In this document: positions 25,455 to 32,136 of the stretch, piece after piece | Layout of the letters: the number at the start of each line of letters is the position of its first letter | Position numbering within the stretch: position 1 is the stretch's first letter | DNA from: Streptomyces sp. NBC_00190 | Lineage (GTDB): Bacteria > Actinomycetota > Actinomycetes > Streptomycetales > Streptomycetaceae | Direction of reading: 5' to 3' | Length of the DNA: 64,000 nt | NCBI RefSeq assembly: GCF_036203305.1 | Contig: NZ_CP108131.1 | Coordinates: 1,302,001-1,366,000 of the forward strand | The notes under the pieces: generated by a model | Told to the model about the DNA's origin: nothing | Database searches by the model: none | What the model saw: only the letters and a program-made list of their open reading frames with translations | Program-made: the position numbers and the translations under genes

Positions 25455-25537
25455 CCGAGCGCGTGCGTCAGGCCCTGTACCTCGTGATCCTGATCGGCAC
25501 CCTCGCCGTGATCATCATCGGCACCGTCTGCCCCTAA
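25451..25537 (+). CDS. 28-residue single-pass membrane micropeptide
   Basis: The frame GTG...TAA encodes VTERVRQALYLVILIGTLAV followed by IIIGTVCP. It is a short charged head and one continuous hydrophobic helix of about 20 residues ending in a Cys-Pro. The GTG overlaps the TGA of the upstream gene by the four bases GTGA, the coupling pattern used throughout this operon, which is the main reason to believe it. It could be a membrane anchor, a toxin-like peptide or a small regulator of another membrane protein. Nothing in the sequence distinguishes these. Confidence 0.5.
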   Translation: MTERVRQALYLVILIGTLAVIIIGTVCP

Positions 25538-25545
25538 GAGTCCCG

Positions 25546-25579
25546 CCCGGCCGCGTATCTGCCAGGACCCACGGCCGGG
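25546..25579 (+). other. Intergenic hairpin within the small-gene operon
   Basis: CCCGGCCG (25546-25553) pairs with CGGCCGGG (25572-25579), nine bases after the micropeptide stop and before the next gene. It may attenuate or terminate the upstream transcript. Confidence 0.4.
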
Positions 25580-25618
25580 ACGGGTTGCACCACCCCAACG
25601 CAACTACTCGGAGGAATG

Positions 25619-26098
25619 ATGACAACTCCCACTACCCTGGAAGCGTCCGCCCGACACCTGCTTTCGGCAGAGGGCTTCAGCCGCGTCGTACACCTCGTGC
25701 AGCGCGACAACGAGGGCATCGACCTGGCGCTGGCCGAGCGCATTACGGACGAAGCGATCAAGTTCGTGGCGGCGGCCGCGACGGCCACGGGCCGACACCT
25801 GCGCCCCTCCAAGGCCGTGGACATGGGCTGGCATGCGCTCATCCTCCACACGGCCATGTACCGCGGGCTGTGCGCGTCGCTCGGCCGGTTCGTGGACCAC
25901 CGGCCGGAGGGCCCGGAGACCCTGCGCCGCGACGCGGACACCTTGGACCACGCGATGGACGCGATCCGGGGGGCCGGGTACGAGCCGGACGCCTATCTGT
26001 GGGGGCCACTGGCGGACACGGAGATCCACGCCGGGGACTGCATGCACAGCGAGTGCACGGAGGGCGGGTCGGCTTGCGCTGCCCCGCCGATGGCCTGA
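25619..26098 (+). CDS. Glycine-rich-domain-protein-like family protein
   Basis: The protein has about 159 residues. The middle, VDMGWHALILHTAMYRGLCA, followed by GRFVDHRPEGPE, matches the conserved WHxxILHTxxY...C..G..xxHxP pattern of the family annotated as glycine-rich domain-containing protein-like; its function is unknown. The C-terminus adds a Cys/His-rich stretch (HAGDCMHSECTEGGSACAAP). Two ATGs follow GGAGG: 25616 is too close, so 25619 is chosen. It is part of the rightward small-gene row of the accessory segment. Confidence 0.7.
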   Translation: MTTPTTLEASARHLLSAEGFSRVVHLVQRDNEGIDLALAERITDEAIKFVAAAATATGRHLRPSKAVDMGWHALILHTAMYRGLCASLGRFVDHRPEGPETLRRDADTLDHAMDAIRGAGYEPDAYLWGPLADTEIHAGDCMHSECTEGGSACAAPPMA

Positions 26099-26148
26099 CT
26101 CCTCCCGCTCCCCTACAGTCGACTACGTTCCGCGAGGAAGGGGTTGCT

Positions 26149-26367
26149 GTGAGCGAAGAGGCCGGAGGGCCGGAACGGGGAGTGTGGATTGACCCTCGAT
26201 TCCACAGCATGGTTGCGGGCTGGTCCGCGAACCGGGTTGAGCGCCGACCCGGGAGGCGGCCGCGGCGAGTCTGCCCGCATGGGTTCGGGGTGACCGTCAT
26301 GGTCGATCCAGAAACGTGCACGCCCCGTAATGTCCAGTGCGGGACGTGCTACCCGCTTGAGGACTGA
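26149..26367 (+). CDS. Hypothetical small Cys-rich protein
   Basis: This 72-residue protein has a basic stretch (RVERRPGRRPRRVCPHGFGV) and a C-terminal Cys cluster (ETCTPRNVQCGTCYPLED). Four cysteines and one histidine could bind one zinc ion next to a nucleic-acid-binding basic patch. The GTG start at 26149 is preceded by GAGGAAGGGG. It is the last gene of the rightward row and is followed by a hairpin. The family is not recognised. Confidence 0.55.
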   Translation: MSEEAGGPERGVWIDPRFHSMVAGWSANRVERRPGRRPRRVCPHGFGVTVMVDPETCTPRNVQCGTCYPLED

Positions 26368-26382
26368 TTCACAACGACTGCC

Positions 26383-26407
26383 CCGGCCGGAGCCCCCTTC
26401 CGGCCGG
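26383..26407 (+). terminator. Terminator of the small-gene operon
   Basis: CCGGCCGGA (26383-26391) pairs with TCCGGCCGG (26399-26407) across a seven-base loop, 15 bases after the stop at 26367. The rest of the gap to 26571 holds no gene I can support. Confidence 0.65.
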
Positions 26408-26571
26408 AGCTACTCGCGTACGAGGTGCGCGAGGGGGACGGACTAGCTAGGAAGTGTCCTGGCGATCATGACGCGGGCAGCCCGGCGGTCGCCCGCCCCC
26501 ATCTGCCACCGCAGTCTGGCAACCTTGGATGACGCCCAAGCAGCCGGCCAAGGCCCTGCACGTGGGTTGAT

Positions 26572-27066
26572 CTACGAGACCGGCGCTCCTGTCCAGAGGA
26601 AAAATAGAGAAGCGATGCTTCCGTCCTTGTGGAAGGTCACGCGGAACTCCGCAGGTGTGCGTTCCATGCGCAACGGCACCTTGACCGCAGTGAACTCGCC
26701 GAATGCGACGTCCTTGGGATCCCCGTGTGACTGATAGCGTCCGAACTGATTCTGGAAGGTCTTCCATGCCGTCGCGAGGGTGGCTGGGGGCAGTTGTGTA
26801 CGCATCGTCGCATCGAAGCGGGCTGTGGCCGCGGTGAAGTTGCCCTTCACGATGTCGTCGAGCGTCTGAAGGGCGATCCGGTCGTATCGAGTCTGAGCCG
26901 GGGTTGCTGCCGAGGCCGAGCCCGCGACCGTCGTGGTTGCGTGGGCCTGCACCGCAGCCAGCGCGACACCGTTGGCCAGCAACAGCGCGCAGGCCGCCAG
27001 CGTGATGGTTGCCACCGCCTGGACCAGTTGCCGCTTGCTGCTGAGCGTTGTGTCTCTGTCGGACAT
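26572..27066 (-). CDS. Secreted DUF3887-domain protein
   Basis: The protein has about 164 residues. The N-terminal signal peptide or anchor (VQAVATITLAACALLLANGV, ending in VQAHA) is followed by a domain of the DUF3887 type: VKGNFTAATARFDATMRTQL, then TLATAWKTFQNQFGRY, then VPLRMERTPAEFRVTFHKDG. The family is found in exported proteins, often ahead of hydrolase domains, and has no known activity; here it stands alone. ATG at 27066 has GAAGG rather far upstream; ATG at 27111 has GTGGAG closer and would add 15 residues. It lies between the small-gene row and transposon debris. Confidence 0.7.
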   Translation of the reverse strand: MSDRDTTLSSKRQLVQAVATITLAACALLLANGVALAAVQAHATTTVAGSASAATPAQTRYDRIALQTLDDIVKGNFTAATARFDATMRTQLPPATLATAWKTFQNQFGRYQSHGDPKDVAFGEFTAVKVPLRMERTPAEFRVTFHKDGSIASLFFLWTGAPVS

Positions 27067-27504
27067 CAGGACCACGACCTTCTTCAGCCCGGCGGGTCCG
27101 GATACGTCCATCTTGCTCCACTCGCCCTCCCCTCGCCTGCGGGGGAGCGGGACCGCCAGCCGTCCGCCCGGAGGGTGTTTGATCCGTTGTTCGGAGCGGG
27201 AGTCGAAGCGGAGGTGGGCCACTGCGGGGCCTGACAGCGCGGGTCCGTGCGGCGGCGCAAAGCCGGCGTGGGGGGGTTGCGACGGCCCCGGGCTCGCTCA
27301 TTCTGCACCGACTGCCTGCCGAGGCCGGCCCGTTGCCACTCGCGCGTCTCCGCCCGGGCCGCCGGGCCGCAGCCGAGCACCGGACACCCCGACAACCGGT
27401 ACGGCCCTTCGTCTGCCGATGGCCCCGGCGGCGTGGGCCCTGTCCCCGACTGCCCCTCAACTCCCAGCCGGACGGCAACGGCACCGTGTCATTGCCGTCA
27501 CACC

Positions 27505-27690
27505 TCACGCCTCTTTCGCCCCGGGCGCCGTACGCGTCTGTTCCCGGGACGCCCCGTACCCGCGAAGCACCTCCACCAGTAACCCGAGCTGCCGGGCCAG
27601 CCGTCCCACTGCGGCCGGCGGGGCTGCCTTCACCTCGTCCGGTGCGAAGCCCAGCCACGGCAGCGGGCACGCCGACAAGGCCACGCGTTC
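27505..27690 (-). pseudogene. Fragment of a DUF4158-type (Tn3-family) transposase
   Basis: The translated stretch ACPLPWLGFAPDEVKAAPPA, followed by AVGRLARQLGLLVEVLRGYG and ASREQTRT, matches the N-terminal DUF4158 region of Tn3-family transposases (LCTLPWLGFVPDDV...YGRREQTRTDH). After REQTRT the similarity ends and a stop follows at 27505. Upstream sequence to about 27,980 has several frames that break each other. No catalytic DDE region is present. The surrounding interval 27112-28157 holds no intact gene that I can support. Confidence 0.5.
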
Positions 27691-28157
27691 ACGCGAGGGA
27701 CCTGGCGCCGACTTGCTGCACGGCGGTGAAGCTCTCCGCGACCAGGGCCTCCATCGTGGCGTTGGGCGAGGATGTACTGCCAGCGCAGGATGTCGTCCGG
27801 GACGCGCCGGTCCGGCACGCGTCGGAAGGCGGGGCGGGTCGGCGACGTCGATCCGCCCGTCGCCGCGGCGACGGGGCCGAACGGTCCTGCGGCGTCACGT
27901 AATGGCGCAGGCGCAGGACGACTTCGTCCGCATGCCGCCCGGCGGTCGAGTGGCCCAGTCCCGGCCGTGTGGATAGCCATCGGGCCGTGTCAAGTCCCGA
28001 AATTCAGTGTCGTGACGCGAATCGACTGCCCGGGCCTACTTGAGGTTCGGAGCCACACAGAGCGTGCGGCCCCGCCGCCCCATTCGCAGCCCGCTTCGGC
28101 CCATGAACCGACGGGCAGCGACAACCCATACCCCTCTATCAGTGATGGAGAATTCCC

Positions 28158-28775
28158 ATGTCTCGCACATCTCAGACCAAGCGCCTCGTGCTGTTTGCCA
28201 CCTCGACCGCCCTGGCGGCAGGAGGGGCACTGCTACCCTCCAGCGCCTTCGCCACCCCGGCGGAAGGGCATACCAACGCCGTGACCCTGACGGCGGACAG
28301 GCACGGCGACAGCGACAGCGACTACCACAAGAACAAGGGCTACAAGGGCTACAAGGGCAGAGGCAAGGGCAAGGGCAAGGGCAAGCCGAAGCCCATCCAG
28401 AACATGCCGGGCTGCCACTTCTACAAGAGCGAGGTGTACTGCAAGCCGGGTGAGCAGAAGCCGGGCGAGAAGCCGGGTGAGCAGAAGCCGGGCGAGAAGC
28501 CGGCTGAGCAGAAGCCGGGTGAGCAGAAGCCGGGCGAACAGACACCGAAGAAGCCGCCGAAGATCCTCACCAAGACGCCGAAGAAGCCGCCGAAGATCCT
28601 TACTAAGACGCCGCCGAAGGCGATCAGCCAGGACACCGGTGGCGTGGTCGACGGCACTGACAATGCAACCAGCCAGGATACCGGTGGCGTGGTCGACAGC
28701 GCTGACAATACGACCAACCCGGACACCGGTACCAGCACCGACTCCGGAGGCGTAGGCAGTGACGCCGGTTCCTGA
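28158..28775 (+). CDS. Secreted Lys/Pro-rich repeat protein
   Basis: The protein has 205 residues. The signal peptide covers about 1-32 (RLVLFATSTALAAGGALLPS, then SAFAT). A basic Gly/Lys/Tyr stretch follows (KGYKGYKGRGKGKGKGKPKP), then the small Cys pair segment CHFYKSEVYC, about eight pentapeptide units KPGEQ/KPGEK/KPAEQ, two copies of KKPPKILTKTP, and three copies of a QDTGGVVDG-type unit. The ATG at 28158 has GGAG nine bases upstream. Low complexity plus export suggests a surface or matrix protein, perhaps binding polyanions through the basic part. The signal peptide resembles that of 14289-14759. Confidence 0.7.
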   Translation: MSRTSQTKRLVLFATSTALAAGGALLPSSAFATPAEGHTNAVTLTADRHGDSDSDYHKNKGYKGYKGRGKGKGKGKPKPIQNMPGCHFYKSEVYCKPGEQKPGEKPGEQKPGEKPAEQKPGEQKPGEQTPKKPPKILTKTPKKPPKILTKTPPKAISQDTGGVVDGTDNATSQDTGGVVDSADNTTNPDTGTSTDSGGVGSDAGS

Positions 28776-28798
28776 CGACCAGGATTTTGTCCGGTCGA

Positions 28799-28990
28799 TC
28801 ATGTTCGGAGCCCCATGACGAGGGCTGCTGCGTTGCAGTACCGAGGAAGACGTAGCCGCGCTTCTCGTATCGGGTGGCGACGGCTCAAGAGTGCTTGAGC
28901 TTGTCGATGGCCCGTTCGACGGTGTTGCGTCTTGTACCGCTCCTCGCCGAAGCCGGGTGGCCGTCCGCCGCGTGAGCCTTTACGCAGGCG
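28799..28990 (-). pseudogene. Decayed IS5-family transposase, C-terminal fragment
   Basis: On the minus strand the pieces KGSRGGRPPGFGEERYK, then RNTVERAIDKLKHS, then AVATRYEKRGYVFLGTAT, then ALVMGLRT and a stop can be read only by shifting frame twice and passing one in-frame stop. Together they are the standard end of streptomycete IS5-type transposases. The element is a dead remnant; terminal inverted repeats were not identified. It abuts the truncated monooxygenase gene at 29015. Confidence 0.75.
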
Positions 28991-29014
28991 GGCGGCCTGG
29001 CGCGAACCTATGCG

Positions 29015-29203
29015 CTATAAAAACTCCTCGGGGGCGGACATGTGTGCGTACCACTTCAGCGAGTGGTGCTCTACCGCCCAGATCCGGTCGAATCCCATCC
29101 GTTCGGCCAGCACGGCCTGTTCGACGCAGTCGCGGATGACCTGGTGCTCCCGCTCCACGGTCGGGTCGGCCAGCTGGGCTTCGAAGATCACGGAGAATTT
29201 CAC
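29015..29203 (-). pseudogene. Truncated LLM-class flavin-dependent oxidoreductase, N-terminal remnant
   Basis: Sixty-two residues remain: MKFSVIFEAQLADPTVERE, then CVEQAVLAERMGFDRIWAVE, HHSLKWYAHMSAPEEFL. This is the typical start of luciferase-like (LLM) monooxygenases of about 350 residues. The frame stops in the A/T-rich junction with the IS5 remnant (TTTTATAG on the minus strand). The gene is divergent from the PadR regulator at 29253, which probably used to control it. It marks the right breakpoint of the accessory segment. Confidence 0.8.
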
Positions 29204-29252
29204 GGTGCCTCCAGGGTTGCGTCCCGTGCCCGGTCTTACTTCAATTAGGAAT

Positions 29253-29867
29253 ATGACTAGTAGTCAGAAGACGAAGAAGCAAGAGCTACCGCCGACCGCG
29301 TGGGCGGTTCTCGGTCTGCTCTCCTTCCCGGGGGAGCGCACCGGCTACGAGCTGAAGAAGTGGGCGGACTCCTCACTGCGCTTCTTCTACTGGTCACCGG
29401 CCATCAGCCAGATCTACGCGGAGCTGCGCCGGCTGGAGGAGCTGGGTTACGCGGCCTCCGCGCGCTCGGGGCCCGAGGAGGCGCGGGCCAAGCGCCGCTA
29501 CGCCATCACCGACGCCGGGCGCGAGGCCCTGGCCGGCTGGGCCGCCGACACCGCCGAGGCCGGTCCCCCGGTGCTCAAGCACGGGCTGCTGCTGCGAGTC
29601 TGGCTCGGGCACCTCGCCGAGCCGGAGCGGCTGCGCGCGATGGTCGGCGAACACATGGAGCGCACCCGGGCCGAACTGGCCGCCGTACGGGAGGCGATGG
29701 AGCACGCGGCCGAGGTTCCGCAATGGGCCTTCCCCGCCCTCGCGCTGCGCTGGAGCGAGCGGCAGCACCTGGCGGAACTGGAGCTCGCACAGGCCCTCCT
29801 GCACGACCTGGCCGACCTGGCCGCCGACCGCGGGGAACCCGCTCCGGCCACCGTCACCGAGGCCTGA
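29253..29867 (+). CDS. PadR-family transcriptional regulator
   Basis: The protein has 204 residues. The N-terminal winged helix is of the PadR type (LPPTAWAVLGLLSFPGERTG; YELKKWADSSLRFFYWSPAI; SQIYAELRRLEELGY, with the wing residues KRRYAITDAGREAL). A C-terminal helical domain for dimerization follows. The ATG at 29253 is preceded by TAGGAAT and overlaps a perfect palindrome (29254-29266). PadR proteins usually repress a divergent enzyme gene; here that gene, the LLM monooxygenase, is broken, so the regulator may have lost its target. Confidence 0.9.
   Translation: MTSSQKTKKQELPPTAWAVLGLLSFPGERTGYELKKWADSSLRFFYWSPAISQIYAELRRLEELGYAASARSGPEEARAKRRYAITDAGREALAGWAADTAEAGPPVLKHGLLLRVWLGHLAEPERLRAMVGEHMERTRAELAAVREAMEHAAEVPQWAFPALALRWSERQHLAELELAQALLHDLADLAADRGEPAPATVTEA
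29254..29266. promoter_or_regulatory. Palindrome over the PadR start codon
   Basis: TGACTA-G-TAGTCA is a perfect inverted repeat that begins within the ATG. It lies 51-63 bases upstream of the divergent LLM start and could be the PadR autoregulatory site. Confidence 0.4.
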
Positions 29868-30102
29868 GCCGGGGCTGGTCAAGCCGGCCGGGACACGCCC
29901 ACGCCCGGGTGACGCGGCGGGACCGCCACCGGCCGCACCCGGGCGCACAACCCCGGCGGGAAGCGGCCGGTGGGCCCCTGCGGGGCCTTGCACGGCCGGT
30001 CCCTTCGCGCCGTGGGCGCACTAGCATGCGTCCTCACCGCGCGCGGCCGGTCGGGACACCGCGACCGCGCGGGGAGCCGCCGTCGACGGAAGCGAGAGAA
30101 CC

Positions 30103-30795
30103 TTGACTTTCCTCACCATCGGTCACCGCGGGGTCATGGGTGTCGAACCGGAGAACACCCTGCGGTCGTATATCCGAGCGGAACGTTCCGGCATGGACGC
30201 CATCGCCCTGGACCTCCAACTGAGCAAGGACGGCGCCCTCGTCGCCCTGCGCGACCCCGAGGTGGACCGGACCACCGACGGCTCGGGCGCCGTCGCCCAT
30301 CTGACCCTGGCCGAACTGCGCGAACTCGACGCCGGCGAGGGCGAGCGCGTGCCGGTCTTCGAGGACGTCCTGGACGCGGTCCGGATCCCGCTGCAGGCGT
30401 CGGTACGGGACCGGGCCGCCGCCGGAGTGCTCACGGAACTGCTCCTGCGCCTCGACCTGACCGCCCGCGTGGAAGTGGTCTCCCCCGACGACGCGCTGCT
30501 GGCCGAGACGGCGCGGCGGGTGCCGGGCGCGCGGACCGTGCTCCACGCCGACTCCCTCGGCGACGGGGCCGGGGACCTGGTGGCGCGGGCGCTGACCGCG
30601 GGCGCGGCGACGATCTCCGCGGACATCCGGCGGCTCACCCTGGAGGCCGTGGAGACGGCGCACACGGCCGGACTGCGGGTGACCGGCCGGGCCGTCAACA
30701 CCCTGGACCAGCTGCGGCTCGCGCGGGCGCTCGGCCTGGACGGCGCGGTCACCGACTTCCCGGAGATCCGCAGCACGGGGCGCTTCACCGCATAG
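30103..30795 (+). CDS. Glycerophosphodiester phosphodiesterase-family protein, active site altered
   Basis: This 230-residue GDPD-like TIM barrel begins LTIGHRGVMGVEPENTLRSY, which keeps the first catalytic His and the PENT motif. The next metal and catalytic residues are changed: the usual ExD metal pair reads AxD in AIALDLQLSKDG, the catalytic HD reads RD in LVALRDPEVDRT, and the later Glu of the third strand reads Ser in LQASVRDR. Hydrolysis of glycerophosphodiesters is therefore doubtful; it may be a binding protein or use another mechanism. The start is TTG at 30103 after GCGAGAGAA. It is convergent with the acetyltransferase at 30805. Confidence 0.75.
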   Translation: MTFLTIGHRGVMGVEPENTLRSYIRAERSGMDAIALDLQLSKDGALVALRDPEVDRTTDGSGAVAHLTLAELRELDAGEGERVPVFEDVLDAVRIPLQASVRDRAAAGVLTELLLRLDLTARVEVVSPDDALLAETARRVPGARTVLHADSLGDGAGDLVARALTAGAATISADIRRLTLEAVETAHTAGLRVTGRAVNTLDQLRLARALGLDGAVTDFPEIRSTGRFTA

Positions 30796-30804
30796 CCGGT
30801 CCGG

Positions 30805-31344
30805 CTACAGCGACTTGACCAGCAGTTCGAAGGCCAGGTCGTCGCGGAGCGGGACCCCGAAGCGCTCGTCGCCGTAGGGGAAGGGGCTCAGCTCACCGGT
30901 GCGCCGGTAACCGCGGCGCACGTAGTAGGCGATGAGCTCCTCCCGTACGTTCACCACCGTCATGCGCATCTCCTTGGCGCCCCACGTCTCGCGGGCGCGG
31001 CGCTCGGCCTCGGCCAGGATCTCCTTGCCGAGGCCCGCGCCCTGGAGGCCGGGACGGACCGCGAACATCCCGAAGTAGGCGTGGTCGCCCCGGTGTTCGA
31101 GCTGGCAGCAGGCGACGGTCTCACCGGCGCGCTCGACGACCACGAGGGTGCTGTCGGGGGTATCGATGATCTGGCGGACCCCGGCCGCGTCGGTGCGCTG
31201 CCCCTCCAGGTAGTCGGCCTCCGTGGTCCAGCCGCCGCGGCTGGCGTCACCGCGGTACGCCGACTCGACGAGTGCCACCAGCTCCGTCACATCCGCCTCG
31301 ACGGCGGTGCGGAAGCTCAGGGCTGCGGGGTTGGCGGTCGACAT
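30805..31344 (-). CDS. GNAT-family N-acetyltransferase
   Basis: This 179-residue GNAT-fold protein has the acetyl-CoA pyrophosphate loop VRPGLQGAGLGKEIL (motif A, R/Q-x-x-G-x-G/A), preceded by the strand HAYFGMFAV and followed by ELIAYYVRRGYRRTGELSPF. The acceptor, perhaps a small amine or protein N-terminus, is unknown. The ATG at 31344 has GGAG eight bases upstream; the frame stays open further but without homologous sequence. Confidence 0.88.
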   Translation of the reverse strand: MSTANPAALSFRTAVEADVTELVALVESAYRGDASRGGWTTEADYLEGQRTDAAGVRQIIDTPDSTLVVVERAGETVACCQLEHRGDHAYFGMFAVRPGLQGAGLGKEILAEAERRARETWGAKEMRMTVVNVREELIAYYVRRGYRRTGELSPFPYGDERFGVPLRDDLAFELLVKSL

Positions 31345-31502
31345 CGGGGGCTCCGTTCTGCGCGGTGGCATGTGACATGCCCGGTACGGCTCGGGAGAGC
31401 CTATCCCGGGGCCGCATAAGGAGAACCTAACCGGGGGCTGCGTGCGGGCCACCCCGGGCGGGCATCTCTTTCCGTGACGCCGACGAACCGGGAGGTTCCG
31501 CC

Positions 31503-32051
31503 GTGCACGGTCCCACCATGTCCGCATCCGCCTCCGTCTCCTCCTGGCTGCTCGTCCTGCTGTGCGCGGTGAGCGGCGGGTACTGCCTCGGGCAGGTGCG
31601 CAGATCGGGTGGCGGCGCCGCCGGGGAGGCCGTGATGGGGTTCGGCATGGCACTGATGGCGGTGCCCGTCGGCGTCCGTGACGGGTGGCAGGCCCTCGTG
31701 CTGGGGGTGGTCTTCTGCGCCGCCGCCCTGCACGCCGTGTGGATGCTGCGCGGCGGGGTGCACCACGCCCACCACCTGATCGGCTCGCTGGCCATGGCCT
31801 ACATGGCGCTGACGACGGCCGCGGGGTCCGGGCACGGCGCGGGGCTGCCCCTGGTCACCGGGGCGCTGCTCCTCTACTTCGCGGGGTACGTCCTGCTGGG
31901 CGGGGCCCGGCTGGCGGCGGACGGCGGGAGCACGCACACGGCCCTGGCCTCGGGCGGCCCGGCCGCCGGTCCCCAGAAGGCGGCCGAGCTGACCCGGGCC
32001 TGCCGACTGGCCATGGGAACGGCGATGTTGGCCATGCTGCTCGCCATGTGA
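31503..32051 (+). CDS. DUF5134 membrane protein
   Basis: This 182-residue protein has about five hydrophobic helices and a His-rich loop (WMLRGGVHHAHHLIG), as in the DUF5134 family. Members are regularly found beside an M56 membrane peptidase, as here (32137-33075). The histidines could bind a metal such as copper. The GTG at 31503 has GGGAGG at ideal spacing and is preferred over ATG 31518. The molecular role is unknown. Confidence 0.8.
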   Translation: MHGPTMSASASVSSWLLVLLCAVSGGYCLGQVRRSGGGAAGEAVMGFGMALMAVPVGVRDGWQALVLGVVFCAAALHAVWMLRGGVHHAHHLIGSLAMAYMALTTAAGSGHGAGLPLVTGALLLYFAGYVLLGGARLAADGGSTHTALASGGPAAGPQKAAELTRACRLAMGTAMLAMLLAM

Positions 32052-32136
32052 CGGCGGCGCACGCCCCACGTGTCCTGCGTCACCAATCCCCCGAGGCCGT
32101 ACCCGCAGGTAGCCCCCCGCTCATAGGCTGGTGGCC

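Noticed and set aside
27247..27902. Plus-strand genes in the transposon debris region
   Set aside because: Translations are Pro/Arg/Ser-rich with no start signals or domains; likely non-coding.
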